Part shown: piece by piece, positions 1 to 5,546 of the stretch
How the letters are laid out: each line of letters starts with the position of its first letter
Numbering within the stretch: the first letter of the stretch is position 1
Source: a virus
Virus record (IMG/VR): IMGVR_UViG_3300009124_000114
Location: 1 to 21,975 of that record
DNA length: 21,975 bases
Strand: one strand, 5' to 3'
Notes under the pieces: model-generated
Told to the model about the DNA's origin: nothing
What the model saw: the letters and a program-made list of their open reading frames with translations, nothing else
The model's database searches: none
Made by a program: the position numbers and the translations under genes

Positions 1-735
1 CCGGACCCGACGCCTTCGATGGCGATTGGTTCAGCTCTGCACACGCACGTACTCGAACTTGACCAGTGGGATGCGCGCTATGCAATTGCACCTGAAGGCA
101 TCGACCGGCGCACCAAGGCGGGGAGGGAAGAATGGCACGTCTTTACAACAGCAGCACAAGGTCGCACGGTGCTGAAGCGAGAAGAGGCTGAACAGGTAAT
201 GCACATGGGCCGATCTGTTCTTGGCCACCGCAGTGCCGCTGCGTTGCTTGCAGCTGATGGCCAGCCGGAAGACACATTTATGTGGACCGACGAAGCCACA
301 GGGTTGCAGTGCAAGTGCAGGCCGGATTACATGCACAGCGATGGCTCAACGATTGTTGACCTGAAGACAACAAAAAACGCCAGCCCGCGGGGTTTTCGGT
401 ATTCGGTGATTGACTACCGCTATTACGTCCAGGCGGCTTGGTATTTGCACGGCGTGGAGCAAGCGACCGGCAAACGGCCTGAGCGGTTCATCTTTGTGGC
501 GGTGGAATCCACGGCGCCGTATGCGTGCGCGGTGTATGAAGCCAGCGCTGAGATGATCGAAGCCGGCATGATCCAAGCGCGCGAAGATCTGGGCAAGCTT
601 GCGGCTTGCAAGGCTGCCGACCATTGGCCCAGCTATAGCGAAGAGGTGCAGACGATGACGCTGCCGCCTTGGATGCTGCCTGGTGCTGGCACTGGTGAGC
701 CTGTGACCTTTCCCGACAACATCGAGACATTTTGA
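1..735 (+). CDS. RecE-like (PDDEXK/DUF3799-type) exonuclease, 5' partial
   Basis: Probable exonuclease of the RecE/exodeoxyribonuclease VIII type, which resects dsDNA ends to make ssDNA for the annealing protein encoded next. The frame is open back to base 1, so the ATG at 19 is probably internal; the residues around it (PTPSMAIGSALHTHVLEL) look like the conserved N-terminal helix of this family, with an early His. Numbering from the ATG at 19, a PD-(D/E)XK core is visible: RPD at 101-103, VDLKTT at 113-118 (Asp114, Lys116 as metal and catalytic residues), then a YYVQAAWY helix at 135-142. The stop overlaps the RecT-like start (TGATG), so the two are translationally coupled, as expected for a two-component recombinase. 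The N-terminal part lies outside the window. Family assignment is strong, exact substrate inferred. Confidence 0.85.
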   Translation, partial: PDPTPSMAIGSALHTHVLELDQWDARYAIAPEGIDRRTKAGREEWHVFTTAAQGRTVLKREEAEQVMHMGRSVLGHRSAAALLAADGQPEDTFMWTDEATGLQCKCRPDYMHSDGSTIVDLKTTKNASPRGFRYSVIDYRYYVQAAWYLHGVEQATGKRPERFIFVAVESTAPYACAVYEASAEMIEAGMIQAREDLGKLAACKAADHWPSYSEEVQTMTLPPWMLPGAGTGEPVTFPDNIETF

Positions 736-1358
736 TGACTGACTCAGCACTGACAACCGCACGGCCCAGCTCGATCTATGCGGGCATGGAAGCATTTGAC
801 AATGCTCAACGCATCGCCAAGTCACTGGCTAGCAGCACGTTGGTTCCGCAGCAGTTCCAAGGGCAGCAGGGTTACGCCAACTGCTTAGTGGCGCTTGAGA
901 TTGCGGGCCGCATGAATTTGAGCCCGCTGCAGGTGATGCAAAACCTGCACATCATCCATGGCCGCCCAAGCTGGGGCAGCCAGTTCATCATTGCGTTGAT
1001 CAACGGTTGCGGCCGGTTTGAGCCGCTGCAATACCGCGTGACGGGCAAAGGCGACGACTTGGCCTGCCAGTGCGTGGCCAAAGAGATCAGCACCAGCGCT
1101 GACCTTGAAGGCCCAACGGTGACGATGGCGATGGCGAAAGCTGAAGGCTGGGCCACAAAATCGGGCAGCAAGTGGCGGACAATGCCAGATCTGATGATCC
1201 GTTACCGGGCCGCGGCCATGTGGGGCCGGCTTTATATCCCCGACCTTTTGGTAGGCATCAGCCACAGCCAAGAGGAAGTGATGGACATTGAGCCGATCAC
1301 CGTCGAGGATGCACCACAGCCGGAGTTCGCGCCGCAGCCTGCTGATGAAATCTTCTGA
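735..1358 (+). CDS. RecT-like single-strand annealing protein
   Basis: Likely phage annealing protein of the RecT/Red-beta type that coats and pairs complementary ssDNA produced by the exonuclease upstream. The 207-aa protein has the usual family course: an N-terminal helical part, a NLSPLQVMQNLHIIHGRPSW segment at about residues 57-76, a beta-rich middle, then GSKWRTMPDLMIRYRAAAMW (about 142-161), which matches the KW..MP..M.RYR motif known from RecT-family proteins, and a C-terminal EEVMD. I chose the ATG at 735, which overlaps the exonuclease stop, over the TTG at 732. The C-terminus is acidic and ends in DEIF. Family assignment rests on these motifs and the RecE-like neighbour; a RecT profile search would settle it. 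Confidence 0.8.
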   Translation: MTDSALTTARPSSIYAGMEAFDNAQRIAKSLASSTLVPQQFQGQQGYANCLVALEIAGRMNLSPLQVMQNLHIIHGRPSWGSQFIIALINGCGRFEPLQYRVTGKGDDLACQCVAKEISTSADLEGPTVTMAMAKAEGWATKSGSKWRTMPDLMIRYRAAAMWGRLYIPDLLVGISHSQEEVMDIEPITVEDAPQPEFAPQPADEIF

Positions 1359-1536
1359 TTTTTTGACTGATGTTCAGCTTGCTGAGCGTTGGCAGTTGAA
1401 TCGTGGGACGTTGATCCGTTGGCGTCGCGTCGGTTGCGGGCCTGACTTCATGAAAGTTGAAGGCCGCGTGCTCTACCCGTTGGCCGCGGTGGAGCAATAC
1501 GAACAGGCCAACACCACCATCCTCGGAGGAAAATGA
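1345..1536 (+). CDS. Small helix-turn-helix DNA-binding protein (excisionase/AlpA-like)
   Basis: A 63-aa protein that is essentially one winged helix-turn-helix: FLTDVQLAERWQLNRGTLIR (residues 6-25) gives the two helices, RWRRVGCGPDF the turn and recognition end, and VEGRVLYPLAAVEQY the wing and last helix. This is the pattern of HTH_17/excisionase-type domains. It could regulate the early genes or act as a recombination directionality factor, but no integrase is in the window. The start at 1345 is chosen because the residues before it, in a longer reading from 1288, are Arg/Ser-rich shadow of the RecT-like gene. It overlaps that gene by 14 bases and its stop overlaps the next ATG (ATGA). Confidence 0.72.
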   Translation: MKSSDFLTDVQLAERWQLNRGTLIRWRRVGCGPDFMKVEGRVLYPLAAVEQYEQANTTILGGK

Positions 1537-1949
1537 ATTTCAAGTTCTTTGCCAATGTTTTCAAAAACACCGTTGAAGATCACAAGCGGATCTATGGCGA
1601 AAATTATGATCCTGGCAAAAATTACCCAGGGTTCGTGGGAACCATTGAGATCCCGAAAAGTCAGCTACAAACGCATGTCACTTATTACCACTACGCCAGC
1701 CAGACGGAATTGAATCGCAATTACCTAAATGAAGAAGTGGTGCCGATCCGCATTAGCGGTTGGGCCAAGCAATCTGAAACCACTGGCAAGACTTATTTAA
1801 GCCTTCAGTTCGAGCCGGATTACAAGACCATGAAGGCAGCAGAGGAAGCCCAGCGAGCGGAAGCCGCTAAGGCTGCACCCGCAGCACCACCAGTCGATCA
1901 GGCAGCGCAATCATTGGCCGCTGCTACTGGCGGTGACGTGCTGTTTTAG
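1533..1949 (+). CDS. Putative ssDNA-binding/DUF736-like protein with SSB-type tip
   Basis: A 138-aa protein preceded by a strong GGAGGAAA Shine-Dalgarno, the best in this operon. The middle (about residues 64-93) is beta-rich, with an ISGWAKQSETTGKTYLSLQF stretch that recalls small OB-like or DUF736-like phage proteins. The C-terminal third is a low-complexity Ala/Pro/Glu linker ending in GGDVLF. A globular domain, flexible linker and short acidic-hydrophobic tip is the architecture of single-stranded DNA-binding proteins. Its place after the exonuclease and annealing genes fits an SSB role. The function is inferred from architecture and context; I do not recognise a close family with certainty. 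The stop overlaps the 3' end of the convergent gene at 1946-2143 by 4 bases. Confidence 0.6.
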   Translation: MNFKFFANVFKNTVEDHKRIYGENYDPGKNYPGFVGTIEIPKSQLQTHVTYYHYASQTELNRNYLNEEVVPIRISGWAKQSETTGKTYLSLQFEPDYKTMKAAEEAQRAEAAKAAPAAPPVDQAAQSLAAATGGDVLF

Positions 1950-2143
1950 GGCAACTCTGATTCAAGCCGTGCGACCTCATGCACGGCTTTATTTAGCAGG
2001 TGTTGTAGCAAGTAGTTTTGCCGCAGCAAGATTGCAGCAAGTGTGCCGGCTTCGGGATGCGTCTCGATTCGCCGGCATTCTTGCTCAATCTCAAATTTTT
2101 GTTCCATCGGCACATCAAAATCCATCCAATCACCTAAGGCCAT
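1946..2143 (-). CDS. Hypothetical 65-aa protein, opposite strand
   Basis: Unrecognised protein of 65 residues (MALGDWMDFDVPMEQKFEIE at the N-terminus), acidic and predominantly helical, with a hydrophobic/amphipathic segment LAAILLRQNYLLQHLLNKAV at about 38-57 that could be a coiled coil or oligomerisation helix. The start at 2143 is chosen over an upstream GTG-type reading (2278), because the extra 45 residues would lie antisense inside the zinc-ribbon gene. It converges on the SSB-like gene with a 4-base overlap and diverges from the zinc-ribbon gene with 30 bases between starts. Being a minus-strand gene in a + strand early operon, it is probably expressed separately. No function can be given. 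Confidence 0.65.
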   Translation of the reverse strand: MALGDWMDFDVPMEQKFEIEQECRRIETHPEAGTLAAILLRQNYLLQHLLNKAVHEVARLESELP

Positions 2144-2173
2144 GACTGTGCTGCGTTTCCCTATTTTGTCGCG

Positions 2174-2401
2174 ATGAAATGCCCTGAATGCAACAGCAGC
2201 AAGCTGCGTGCGCTTGATACCAACAACCGGCCTGATGACTATGCAGTGCGGCGCCGTGCTTGTGCAGAGTGTCACCACACATGGTTCACGGTTGAGGTGA
2301 TCGCGCCGGCGTGGGCCTGCAGCTGGGATAACCCACGCAAACAGGGCAGCAAACCATGTCTCAAGGTTCCTGTGGTGAAGCTATGGGAAGAGACGACCTG
2401 A
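2174..2401 (+). CDS. Zinc-ribbon protein resembling the NrdR N-terminus
   Basis: A 75-aa protein beginning with a four-Cys zinc ribbon: CPEC (Cys3, Cys6), an LRALDT segment, YAVRRRACAEC (Cys30, Cys33), then HTWFTVE. This spacing and the surrounding residues copy the N-terminal zinc ribbon of NrdR, the bacterial repressor of ribonucleotide reductase genes, but the ATP-cone that follows in NrdR is absent. The C-terminal 35 residues are of unknown nature, with two more Cys. It probably binds nucleic acid. Whether it interferes with host NrdR or regulates phage genes is speculation. It is divergent from the gene at 1946-2143 and overlaps the small membrane protein gene at 2356. Confidence 0.75.
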   Translation: MKCPECNSSKLRALDTNNRPDDYAVRRRACAECHHTWFTVEVIAPAWACSWDNPRKQGSKPCLKVPVVKLWEETT

Positions 2402-2517
2402 TTGCCGGTTTTTTGCTAGCTGCATCACTGGGCCTGGCTATTGGCCTTCAGCTAATGCCTGCTGCACGTAATGGTTGGCAGGGGGGACCGGCTCACGCGC
2501 CTGCATCCCCTTGGTGA
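2356..2517 (+). CDS. Candidate 53-aa single-span membrane protein
   Basis: A short frame below the usual length cut-off. Reading from the ATG at 2356 gives 53 residues; an in-frame ATG at 2383 gives 44. After a short polar N-terminus comes one membrane helix, LIAGFLLAASLGLAIGLQL, then a Gly/Pro/Ala tail. It overlaps the 3' end of the zinc-ribbon gene by 46 bases in another frame. Support is the clean hydrophobic segment and its place in a chain of overlapping genes; the Shine-Dalgarno is weak (AGGG well upstream of 2356). Function unknown: a small phage membrane protein. Confidence 0.5.
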   Translation: MSQGSCGEAMGRDDLIAGFLLAASLGLAIGLQLMPAARNGWQGGPAHAPASPW

Positions 2518-2649
2518 CCCGGCACCCTGCCGTTAGCCGGAACGATCGATACATCCTGAAAGAGGTATCAGCCGCAAGCTAGCTACCAGGCCGCGGTTGC
2601 GTTGTTACTGATTACAACAGCCCACTAGCGGCACCATCGGAGGTGCATC
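2518..2649 (+). other. Longest non-coding gap of the early region
   Basis: No convincing frame on either strand. It contains a short perfect hairpin, CGGCA-CCC-TGCCG at about 2521-2533, not followed by a T run, so it is not a normal terminator. A strong GGAGG at 2639-2643 lies 6 bases before an ATG at 2650. A promoter for the downstream genes is plausible here but I cannot name a -35/-10 pair. Confidence 0.35.
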
Positions 2650-2677
2650 ATGATGCGCTCGTTCGCCACTCACCCCA

Positions 2678-2797
2678 ATGCGCAACAAGCTCGCAAACGC
2701 CGCACTGTTCCTGATGCCCGTGATCGTTTTCGCGGCAATCATCCACGACCATGGCGTCCAAGCCCATCATTCACCCGATGCTGTGATCTGCAAATGA
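2678..2797 (+). CDS. Candidate 39-aa membrane or signal-like peptide
   Basis: Starting at ATG 2678, this frame encodes 39 residues: a basic start (MRNKLANAA), a hydrophobic stretch LFLMPVIVFAAII (residues 10-22), then a His-rich polar tail. It ends with an ATGA overlap onto the gene at 2794. Third codon positions are clearly G/C-biased like the neighbours, whereas the competing frame from 2650 over the same bases reads as an Arg/Pro-rich peptide. There is no Shine-Dalgarno directly before 2678; the strong GGAGG at 2639-2643 instead precedes ATGs at 2650 and 2653 in the other frame. It may be a membrane-anchored or exported peptide. Function unknown. Confidence 0.5.
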   Translation: MRNKLANAALFLMPVIVFAAIIHDHGVQAHHSPDAVICK

Positions 2798-2964
2798 ATC
2801 GCTATTACTTTCAGATTAAAGATGCCAACGTGCTGGAGTGCATCAAAGCCTCATCATTTGAAGAAGCCAAGGCCATTGCTTTCGACGATTGGTGCAGCAT
2901 GTGGAACCGCATAGAATGGCTGACACCACAGACCCTCACTGAAGTTTCATTGCCTGATGTCTAA
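2794..2964 (+). CDS. Hypothetical small protein
   Basis: A 56-aa protein (MNRYYFQIKDANVLECIKAS...) with alternating beta and helix character: a beta strand YYFQIKD, then the helix SFEEAKAIAFDDW and two Trp-containing segments. This is a compact small alpha/beta fold like other tiny early phage proteins, but I do not recognise a family. Start 2794 is taken from the ATGA overlap with the peptide at 2678. The same frame is open upstream to ATGs at 2650/2653 behind a strong GGAGG, which would add 48 Arg/Pro-rich residues. The next gene starts at 2957, inside its last codons. Confidence 0.6.
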   Translation: MNRYYFQIKDANVLECIKASSFEEAKAIAFDDWCSMWNRIEWLTPQTLTEVSLPDV

Positions 2965-3211
2965 GTTTGAATCCGCTGCTTTTCAATGGCGCCATGATGA
3001 CGAAGGCGCCCAGTATGGCGAAGGTGTATCACGGCCAGTGTCTGGCAAGCGCACCCGCCAATACCGCATCAAAGTCCACATGGCCCAGTCTCAACCAATG
3101 AGCGTAATCCTCTCTGCTGAAAGTAAATCAGCAGCGATCAAATACGCTCAAAACCGATGGCCCAATGCAAACATCAAATTCAATGAAGCCATCCAGAAAG
3201 CGGCTACATGA
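2957..3211 (+). CDS. Hypothetical 84-aa protein
   Basis: Unrecognised 84-aa basic protein. The N-terminal third is polar (about 1-34), followed by a likely alpha/beta domain: the strand RQYRIKVHMA, the strand MSVILSAES, then the helix SAAIKYAQNRW and NANIKF. The beta-beta-helix pattern with a conserved-looking Trp resembles the small protein just upstream (strand, then a helix rich in Ala/Lys, then Trp), so the two may be distant relatives, but that is only an impression. It overlaps the previous gene by 8 bases and the next by about 29. Confidence 0.6.
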   Translation: MSKFESAAFQWRHDDEGAQYGEGVSRPVSGKRTRQYRIKVHMAQSQPMSVILSAESKSAAIKYAQNRWPNANIKFNEAIQKAAT

Positions 3212-3365
3212 TTTAATCAGCGACACCGCTGGCGTGCAAATTGAACGTCAGCGCATCGCTGGTCTAATTCGCGCCAGACTTCAAGAGCTACAAGGCGAGC
3301 CACGCACCCGTGAACGCTCGCTTGAATTGCAACTTCTTCTCAACCGAATCGATGAAACCCACTGA
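3183..3365 (+). CDS. Hypothetical helical protein, 60 aa
   Basis: A mainly helical, charged 60-aa protein with an amphipathic run, IERQRIAGLIRARLQELQGE, then a second helix RSLELQLLLNRI, suggesting a short coiled-coil hairpin. The start is uncertain: 3165 and 3183 (ATG) and GTG at 3234 are in frame. I chose 3183, which overlaps the previous gene by 29 bases. The stop overlaps the DUF3310 start by 14 bases. No function recognised. Confidence 0.5.
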   Translation: MKPSRKRLHDLISDTAGVQIERQRIAGLIRARLQELQGEPRTRERSLELQLLLNRIDETH

Positions 3366-3570
3366 TGCTGTCAACAGCCCAGAGCACTACTGGGGCAAGA
3401 TCGAATGCATCGACGCAATTGAAGCCGCATTAACCCCGGAAGAATTTCGGGGTTTTTGCAAAGGCAACATTATTAAGTACATTTTCCGCGAACGGTTGAA
3501 AGGCGGCAACGAATCGCTAGAGAAGGGGCAGTGGTATCTAAACCGCTTGCTGGAAGGTGTGAAACCATGA
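3352..3570 (+). CDS. DUF3310 family protein (phage nucleotide-kinase-like small protein)
   Basis: A 72-aa protein with the DUF3310 signature: NSPEHYWGKIECIDAIEAAL near residues 7-26, then TPEEFRGFCKGNIIKYIFRE and the basic-aromatic end GQWYLNRLL. DUF3310 proteins are widespread in phages and their biochemical role is not established; some are annotated as nucleotide kinase-like. The start at 3352 (rather than 3310) begins just before the conserved domain and overlaps the previous stop; the extra residues from 3310 look like shadow sequence. The next gene starts by an ATGA overlap, so it is inside a coupled chain. Confidence 0.85.
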   Translation: MKPTDAVNSPEHYWGKIECIDAIEAALTPEEFRGFCKGNIIKYIFRERLKGGNESLEKGQWYLNRLLEGVKP

Positions 3571-3764
3571 AGCTGCCATTCTTGAACAAGCTTGAAAACT
3601 GGGCACTGCGCTTGCTAATCAAAAGCCCCCGCACTGGTTTGGTTGTCATCAAACAGATGGATGGCCCGTTGGTTTTTATTGCCGCTGATCCAATGGATGA
3701 TCAACCATTAGACGAACACGGAGAACAAGTGCAGCACCTCGAACGCATCTGGCGGCGCTCATGA
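3567..3764 (+). CDS. Hypothetical 65-aa protein
   Basis: Unrecognised small protein. An amphipathic basic helix at the start (PFLNKLENWALRLLIKSPRT) is followed by beta strands (GLVVIKQM, PLVFIAAD) and an acidic tail ending in RIWRRS. The N-terminal helix could associate with membranes or a partner protein. The start at 3567 is chosen from the ATGA overlap with the DUF3310 gene; a longer reading from 3531 would overlap it by 40 bases. The stop overlaps the next ATG (ATGA). Confidence 0.6.
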   Translation: MKLPFLNKLENWALRLLIKSPRTGLVVIKQMDGPLVFIAADPMDDQPLDEHGEQVQHLERIWRRS

Positions 3765-4084
3765 TCTCACTGTATGGCGGCCGTTTAATTCTTGATCTTG
3801 ACCCCGAAGCAGGCGGCTGGGTCGCTTATTTAACAATCGGCCCCAAACTTGAACACAAGACCACAAAAGCTTTAGATACAACTCATTTATTTACCGCACA
3901 GCAGCGTGCGGTTAAGTTTTATCGCCAGCTAAAGGCCGAACAATTGCCTGATCGGTTGACCTGCTGGGTATGCAAGCAATGGTCACCAAAGACCAACAGG
4001 TGCCAAGTTGGTATCCCTGAGTGCCGGCAAACTGGGGGAAGATTTGCCACAAATTGTGCGCTATTTGTGCAGCTGCAAGATTAA
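3761..4084 (+). CDS. Cys-rich small protein, possible metal binder
   Basis: A 107-aa protein in two parts. The N-terminal 60 residues are beta-rich (LILDLD, WVAYLTIG) and end in a helix (AQQRAVKFYRQL). The C-terminal part holds five Cys: CWVC (68, 71), Cys81, Cys88 and Cys99, in the pattern C..C..W......RC..GIPEC....G..FA..C. This looks like a zinc or Fe-S binding module; I remember similar C-terminal modules in small cyanobacterial proteins, but cannot name a family. It is coupled to the previous gene by ATGA and overlaps a further Cys-rich candidate (4056) by 29 bases. Confidence 0.65.
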   Translation: MISLYGGRLILDLDPEAGGWVAYLTIGPKLEHKTTKALDTTHLFTAQQRAVKFYRQLKAEQLPDRLTCWVCKQWSPKTNRCQVGIPECRQTGGRFATNCALFVQLQD

Positions 4085-4241
4085 CTGCCGCCCCGATGGC
4101 GCCTGGCGCATCTGCACTGCAGGTGGTGGCCTTTGTGTTGATTGCACCAGCGAACGTCGTGCGCGTGCCATTGGCGCAATGCTTCACGATTCAACCCACT
4201 GCTCAATCCAGCGCTCGCGCGATTCACGCCAAAATTCTTGA
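4056..4241 (+). CDS. Candidate Cys-rich 61-aa protein, GTG start
   Basis: Reading from the GTG at 4056 gives 61 residues with six Cys in the first half (positions 5, 7, 11, 20, 27, 30), including LCVDC, followed by a helix ERRARAIGAML. The Cys spacing looks like a small metal-binding knuckle. It overlaps the preceding gene by 29 bases and its last 58 bases lie antisense to the 3' end of the HNH gene. A GGGGGAA about 15 bases upstream is too distant for a good Shine-Dalgarno. Without it 4085-4183 would be non-coding. It could be a chance frame. Confidence 0.4.
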   Translation: MRYLCSCKINCRPDGAWRICTAGGGLCVDCTSERRARAIGAMLHDSTHCSIQRSRDSRQNS

Positions 4242-4501
4242 CCGCGGTACCACTCGCGCCATGGATGGTGGGCCTTACTGCTATTACAACCTAGGCAGCA
4301 GGCCACCATATTTTCCCGCACCGTCAGGCCGCCTTTTGCCTTTGGCTTTACGTGATCTAAGGTCGCATCACGTTCGCCCAGCATGTTGCCGCAATATGCG
4401 CAGCACCACCCCCAGTTCAGAAAAATCTGATCACGAAACCGCAGTTTATTCTGCTTTTTCGGAATCAGGTGCGTCCCTTCGATCTGGTGATCCATGCACA
4501 T
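4184..4501 (-). CDS. HNH endonuclease
   Basis: Small free-standing HNH nuclease, 105 aa, likely a DNA nicking or cutting enzyme. Two CxxC zinc knuckles are visible (Cys34/Cys37 and Cys69/Cys72) framing the motif: DHVKPKAKGG begins at Asp49-His50, Asn64 lies in RENMVACC, and NSSKAHH (from 73) supplies the final Asn/His. Such genes are often mobile or morons, and this one sits on the opposite strand in the early operon. It could be a homing enzyme or act in packaging, but terminase is not in the window. Start at 4501 or the ATG two codons later (4495). It overlaps the gene at 4446-4661, which is likely co-transcribed upstream. Confidence 0.88.
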   Translation of the reverse strand: MCMDHQIEGTHLIPKKQNKLRFRDQIFLNWGWCCAYCGNMLGERDATLDHVKPKAKGGLTVRENMVACCLGCNSSKAHHPWREWYRGQEFWRESRERWIEQWVES

Positions 4502-4661
4502 CCTCCGGCAATGGAAAGCTTTCCACCTCCAGATCCATCAAGTGATCTAGAGATGGCAAGAACTCTGCAATGTGCGAATAGATGTCAGCGGGCAGCTCCT
4601 CGGGTTCTGTTTCAGATTTCAGCAATAGCTTTGCATTTATCTCGACAACGTACCAACGCAT
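4446..4661 (-). CDS. Hypothetical acidic protein upstream of HNH
   Basis: A 71-aa, strongly acidic protein: a short beta segment with MRWYVVEINAKLLLK, then Glu/Asp-rich helices and an acidic C-terminus. The net negative charge could suggest a DNA mimic or an inhibitor, but nothing specific supports that. Its 3' end overlaps the HNH start by 56 bases on the same strand, so the two form a two-gene unit. It diverges from the gene at 4701 with 39 bases between the starts. Family not recognised. Confidence 0.6.
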   Translation of the reverse strand: MRWYVVEINAKLLLKSETEPEELPADIYSHIAEFLPSLDHLMDLEVESFPLPEDVHGSPDRRDAPDSEKAE

Positions 4662-4700
4662 TAGGCTGTGCCTGCTAGCTATACGGTAGCGAGTCGAACA
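4662..4700. promoter_or_regulatory. Divergent intergenic spacer with two short palindromes
   Basis: The only space between the HNH-pair start (4661, minus) and the gene at 4701 (plus), so promoters for both are expected here or inside the flanking genes. It contains AGGC-tgt-GCCT and GCTA-tacgg-TAGC inverted repeats and a TATACG/TATAGC element readable on either strand as a poor -10. No matching -35 was found, so an operator or promoter is only a suggestion. Confidence 0.3.
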
Positions 4701-4898
4701 ATGTCAGAACCGCCGCTTGAGATTGAACAGATGCCAGACGACATGCTGCGCGTTAGCCTCACGCTGCATGGGATCACATCAAGCTGTTATGTGTCGTCGA
4801 TGCACCTAGTGGAAGAAAAACGCGGCCAGCTAAAAGCCAGCATTATGCGCAAAGTCATGGCAAGCTATGACCCACAATCGCCCATCAACGACTGGTGA
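4701..4898 (+). CDS. Hypothetical 65-aa protein
   Basis: Unrecognised 65-aa protein with a beta-rich first half (LEIEQMPDDMLRVSLTLHGI) and a helical second half (GQLKASIMRKVMASY). The shape is a strand-strand-helix fold common in small phage regulators. The start at 4701 is chosen; an upstream TTG-type reading from 4668 would extend into the divergent spacer. The stop TGA overlaps a GTG start for the next gene (GTGA). Confidence 0.6.
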   Translation: MSEPPLEIEQMPDDMLRVSLTLHGITSSCYVSSMHLVEEKRGQLKASIMRKVMASYDPQSPINDW

Positions 4899-5056
4899 TC
4901 CGCAAGCTGACAGCAGGCCCATTCAAGACCCATCAGGCAGCAACCAAATGGGCCGAAAAGCGTGGTTATGACGATTATGACTTGGTGCAATCAGGTGAGA
5001 AATACCTGCTGCACATTATGCGGCCAGCTGGTCAGACTTTGCTGCCATCACGGTGA
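4895..5056 (+). CDS. Hypothetical 53-aa protein, GTG start
   Basis: A 53-aa frame starting at the GTG that overlaps the previous stop as GTGA. The protein reads naturally: VIRKLTAGPFKTHQAATKWA, then AEKRGYDDYDLVQSGEKYLLH, with a helix followed by beta strands. I do not recognise a family. Its last 41 bases overlap, tail to tail, the 3' end of the dCTP deaminase-like gene on the other strand. This is the last + strand gene in the window; no + strand terminator is seen after it. Confidence 0.65.
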   Translation: MIRKLTAGPFKTHQAATKWAEKRGYDDYDLVQSGEKYLLHIMRPAGQTLLPSR

Positions 5057-5546
5057 TGTCGTTGTTGTAGCGGCCGGTCATTGAATAATCCTGCAGCGGC
5101 TTGGCGTGCTGGAAGAAAACCATTTGGCCGATCTTGAGGTTTGGATACAGTGGCAGGCTCCAATGGCGCCGCGCATTGACCAGTTCAAGCGTTAATTTGC
5201 TGCCGTGCCATCCTGCATCGCACCAACCTGCCAGCAGGTTTTCGTAGCCTTCACGCGCGCGGCTTGACTTCAGCACAAATTGTGCCGACACAGTGCTGGG
5301 CAGGTTGAAGGTTTCAAACGTCTCCGCCAAGCAAAACTCACCCGGCAGCAGCATGTAGGGATCATCCTCAGTGCGGGTTGAAATGTCGATTTGAATCAGC
5401 TCTTTGCTGTCCATCACCTCAATCATCAGGTGATGACCCAGCACCACATCAATGCTGACCGGATTCAGTAGATCGGGCCGAAATGGCCACACCATCTGGC
5501 TGGCTTCGCATAGCTCGCGGATCTGCCAATCACAAAGAACGGTCAT
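5016..5546 (-). CDS. dCTP deaminase/dUTPase-family protein
   Basis: A 176-aa protein of the Dcd/dUTPase trimeric fold, which deaminates dCTP to dUTP and so feeds thymidylate synthesis. Motifs in order: NPVSIDVVLG (28-37, substrate loop), LLPGEFCLAET (66-76), KSSRAREG (93-100), DAGWHGSKLTLELVN (110-124), IGQMVFF (139-145) and a C-terminal YNNDI (160-164). By comparison with E. coli Dcd, Ser94, Arg98 and Glu121 sit where the catalytic Ser111, Arg115 and Glu138 are. Start at 5546 comes from an ATGA overlap with the endolysin stop, so it is translated as the last gene of the lysis cassette. A bifunctional dCTP deaminase/dUTPase or plain dUTPase remains possible. Confidence 0.85.
   Translation of the reverse strand: MTVLCDWQIRELCEASQMVWPFRPDLLNPVSIDVVLGHHLMIEVMDSKELIQIDISTRTEDDPYMLLPGEFCLAETFETFNLPSTVSAQFVLKSSRAREGYENLLAGWCDAGWHGSKLTLELVNARRHWSLPLYPNLKIGQMVFFQHAKPLQDYSMTGRYNNDITVMAAKSDQLAA

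Noticed and set aside
3912-4187. Minus-strand frame following the HNH stop with a GTGA overlap
   Set aside because: Most of it is antisense to the Cys-rich gene at 3761-4084 and its Ala/Thr-rich product looks like shadow sequence.
4021-4545. Long + strand reading frame of 174 codons
   Set aside because: It runs antisense through the HNH nuclease, whose zinc knuckles and HNH motif are unmistakable; the + product is low-complexity and has no family features.
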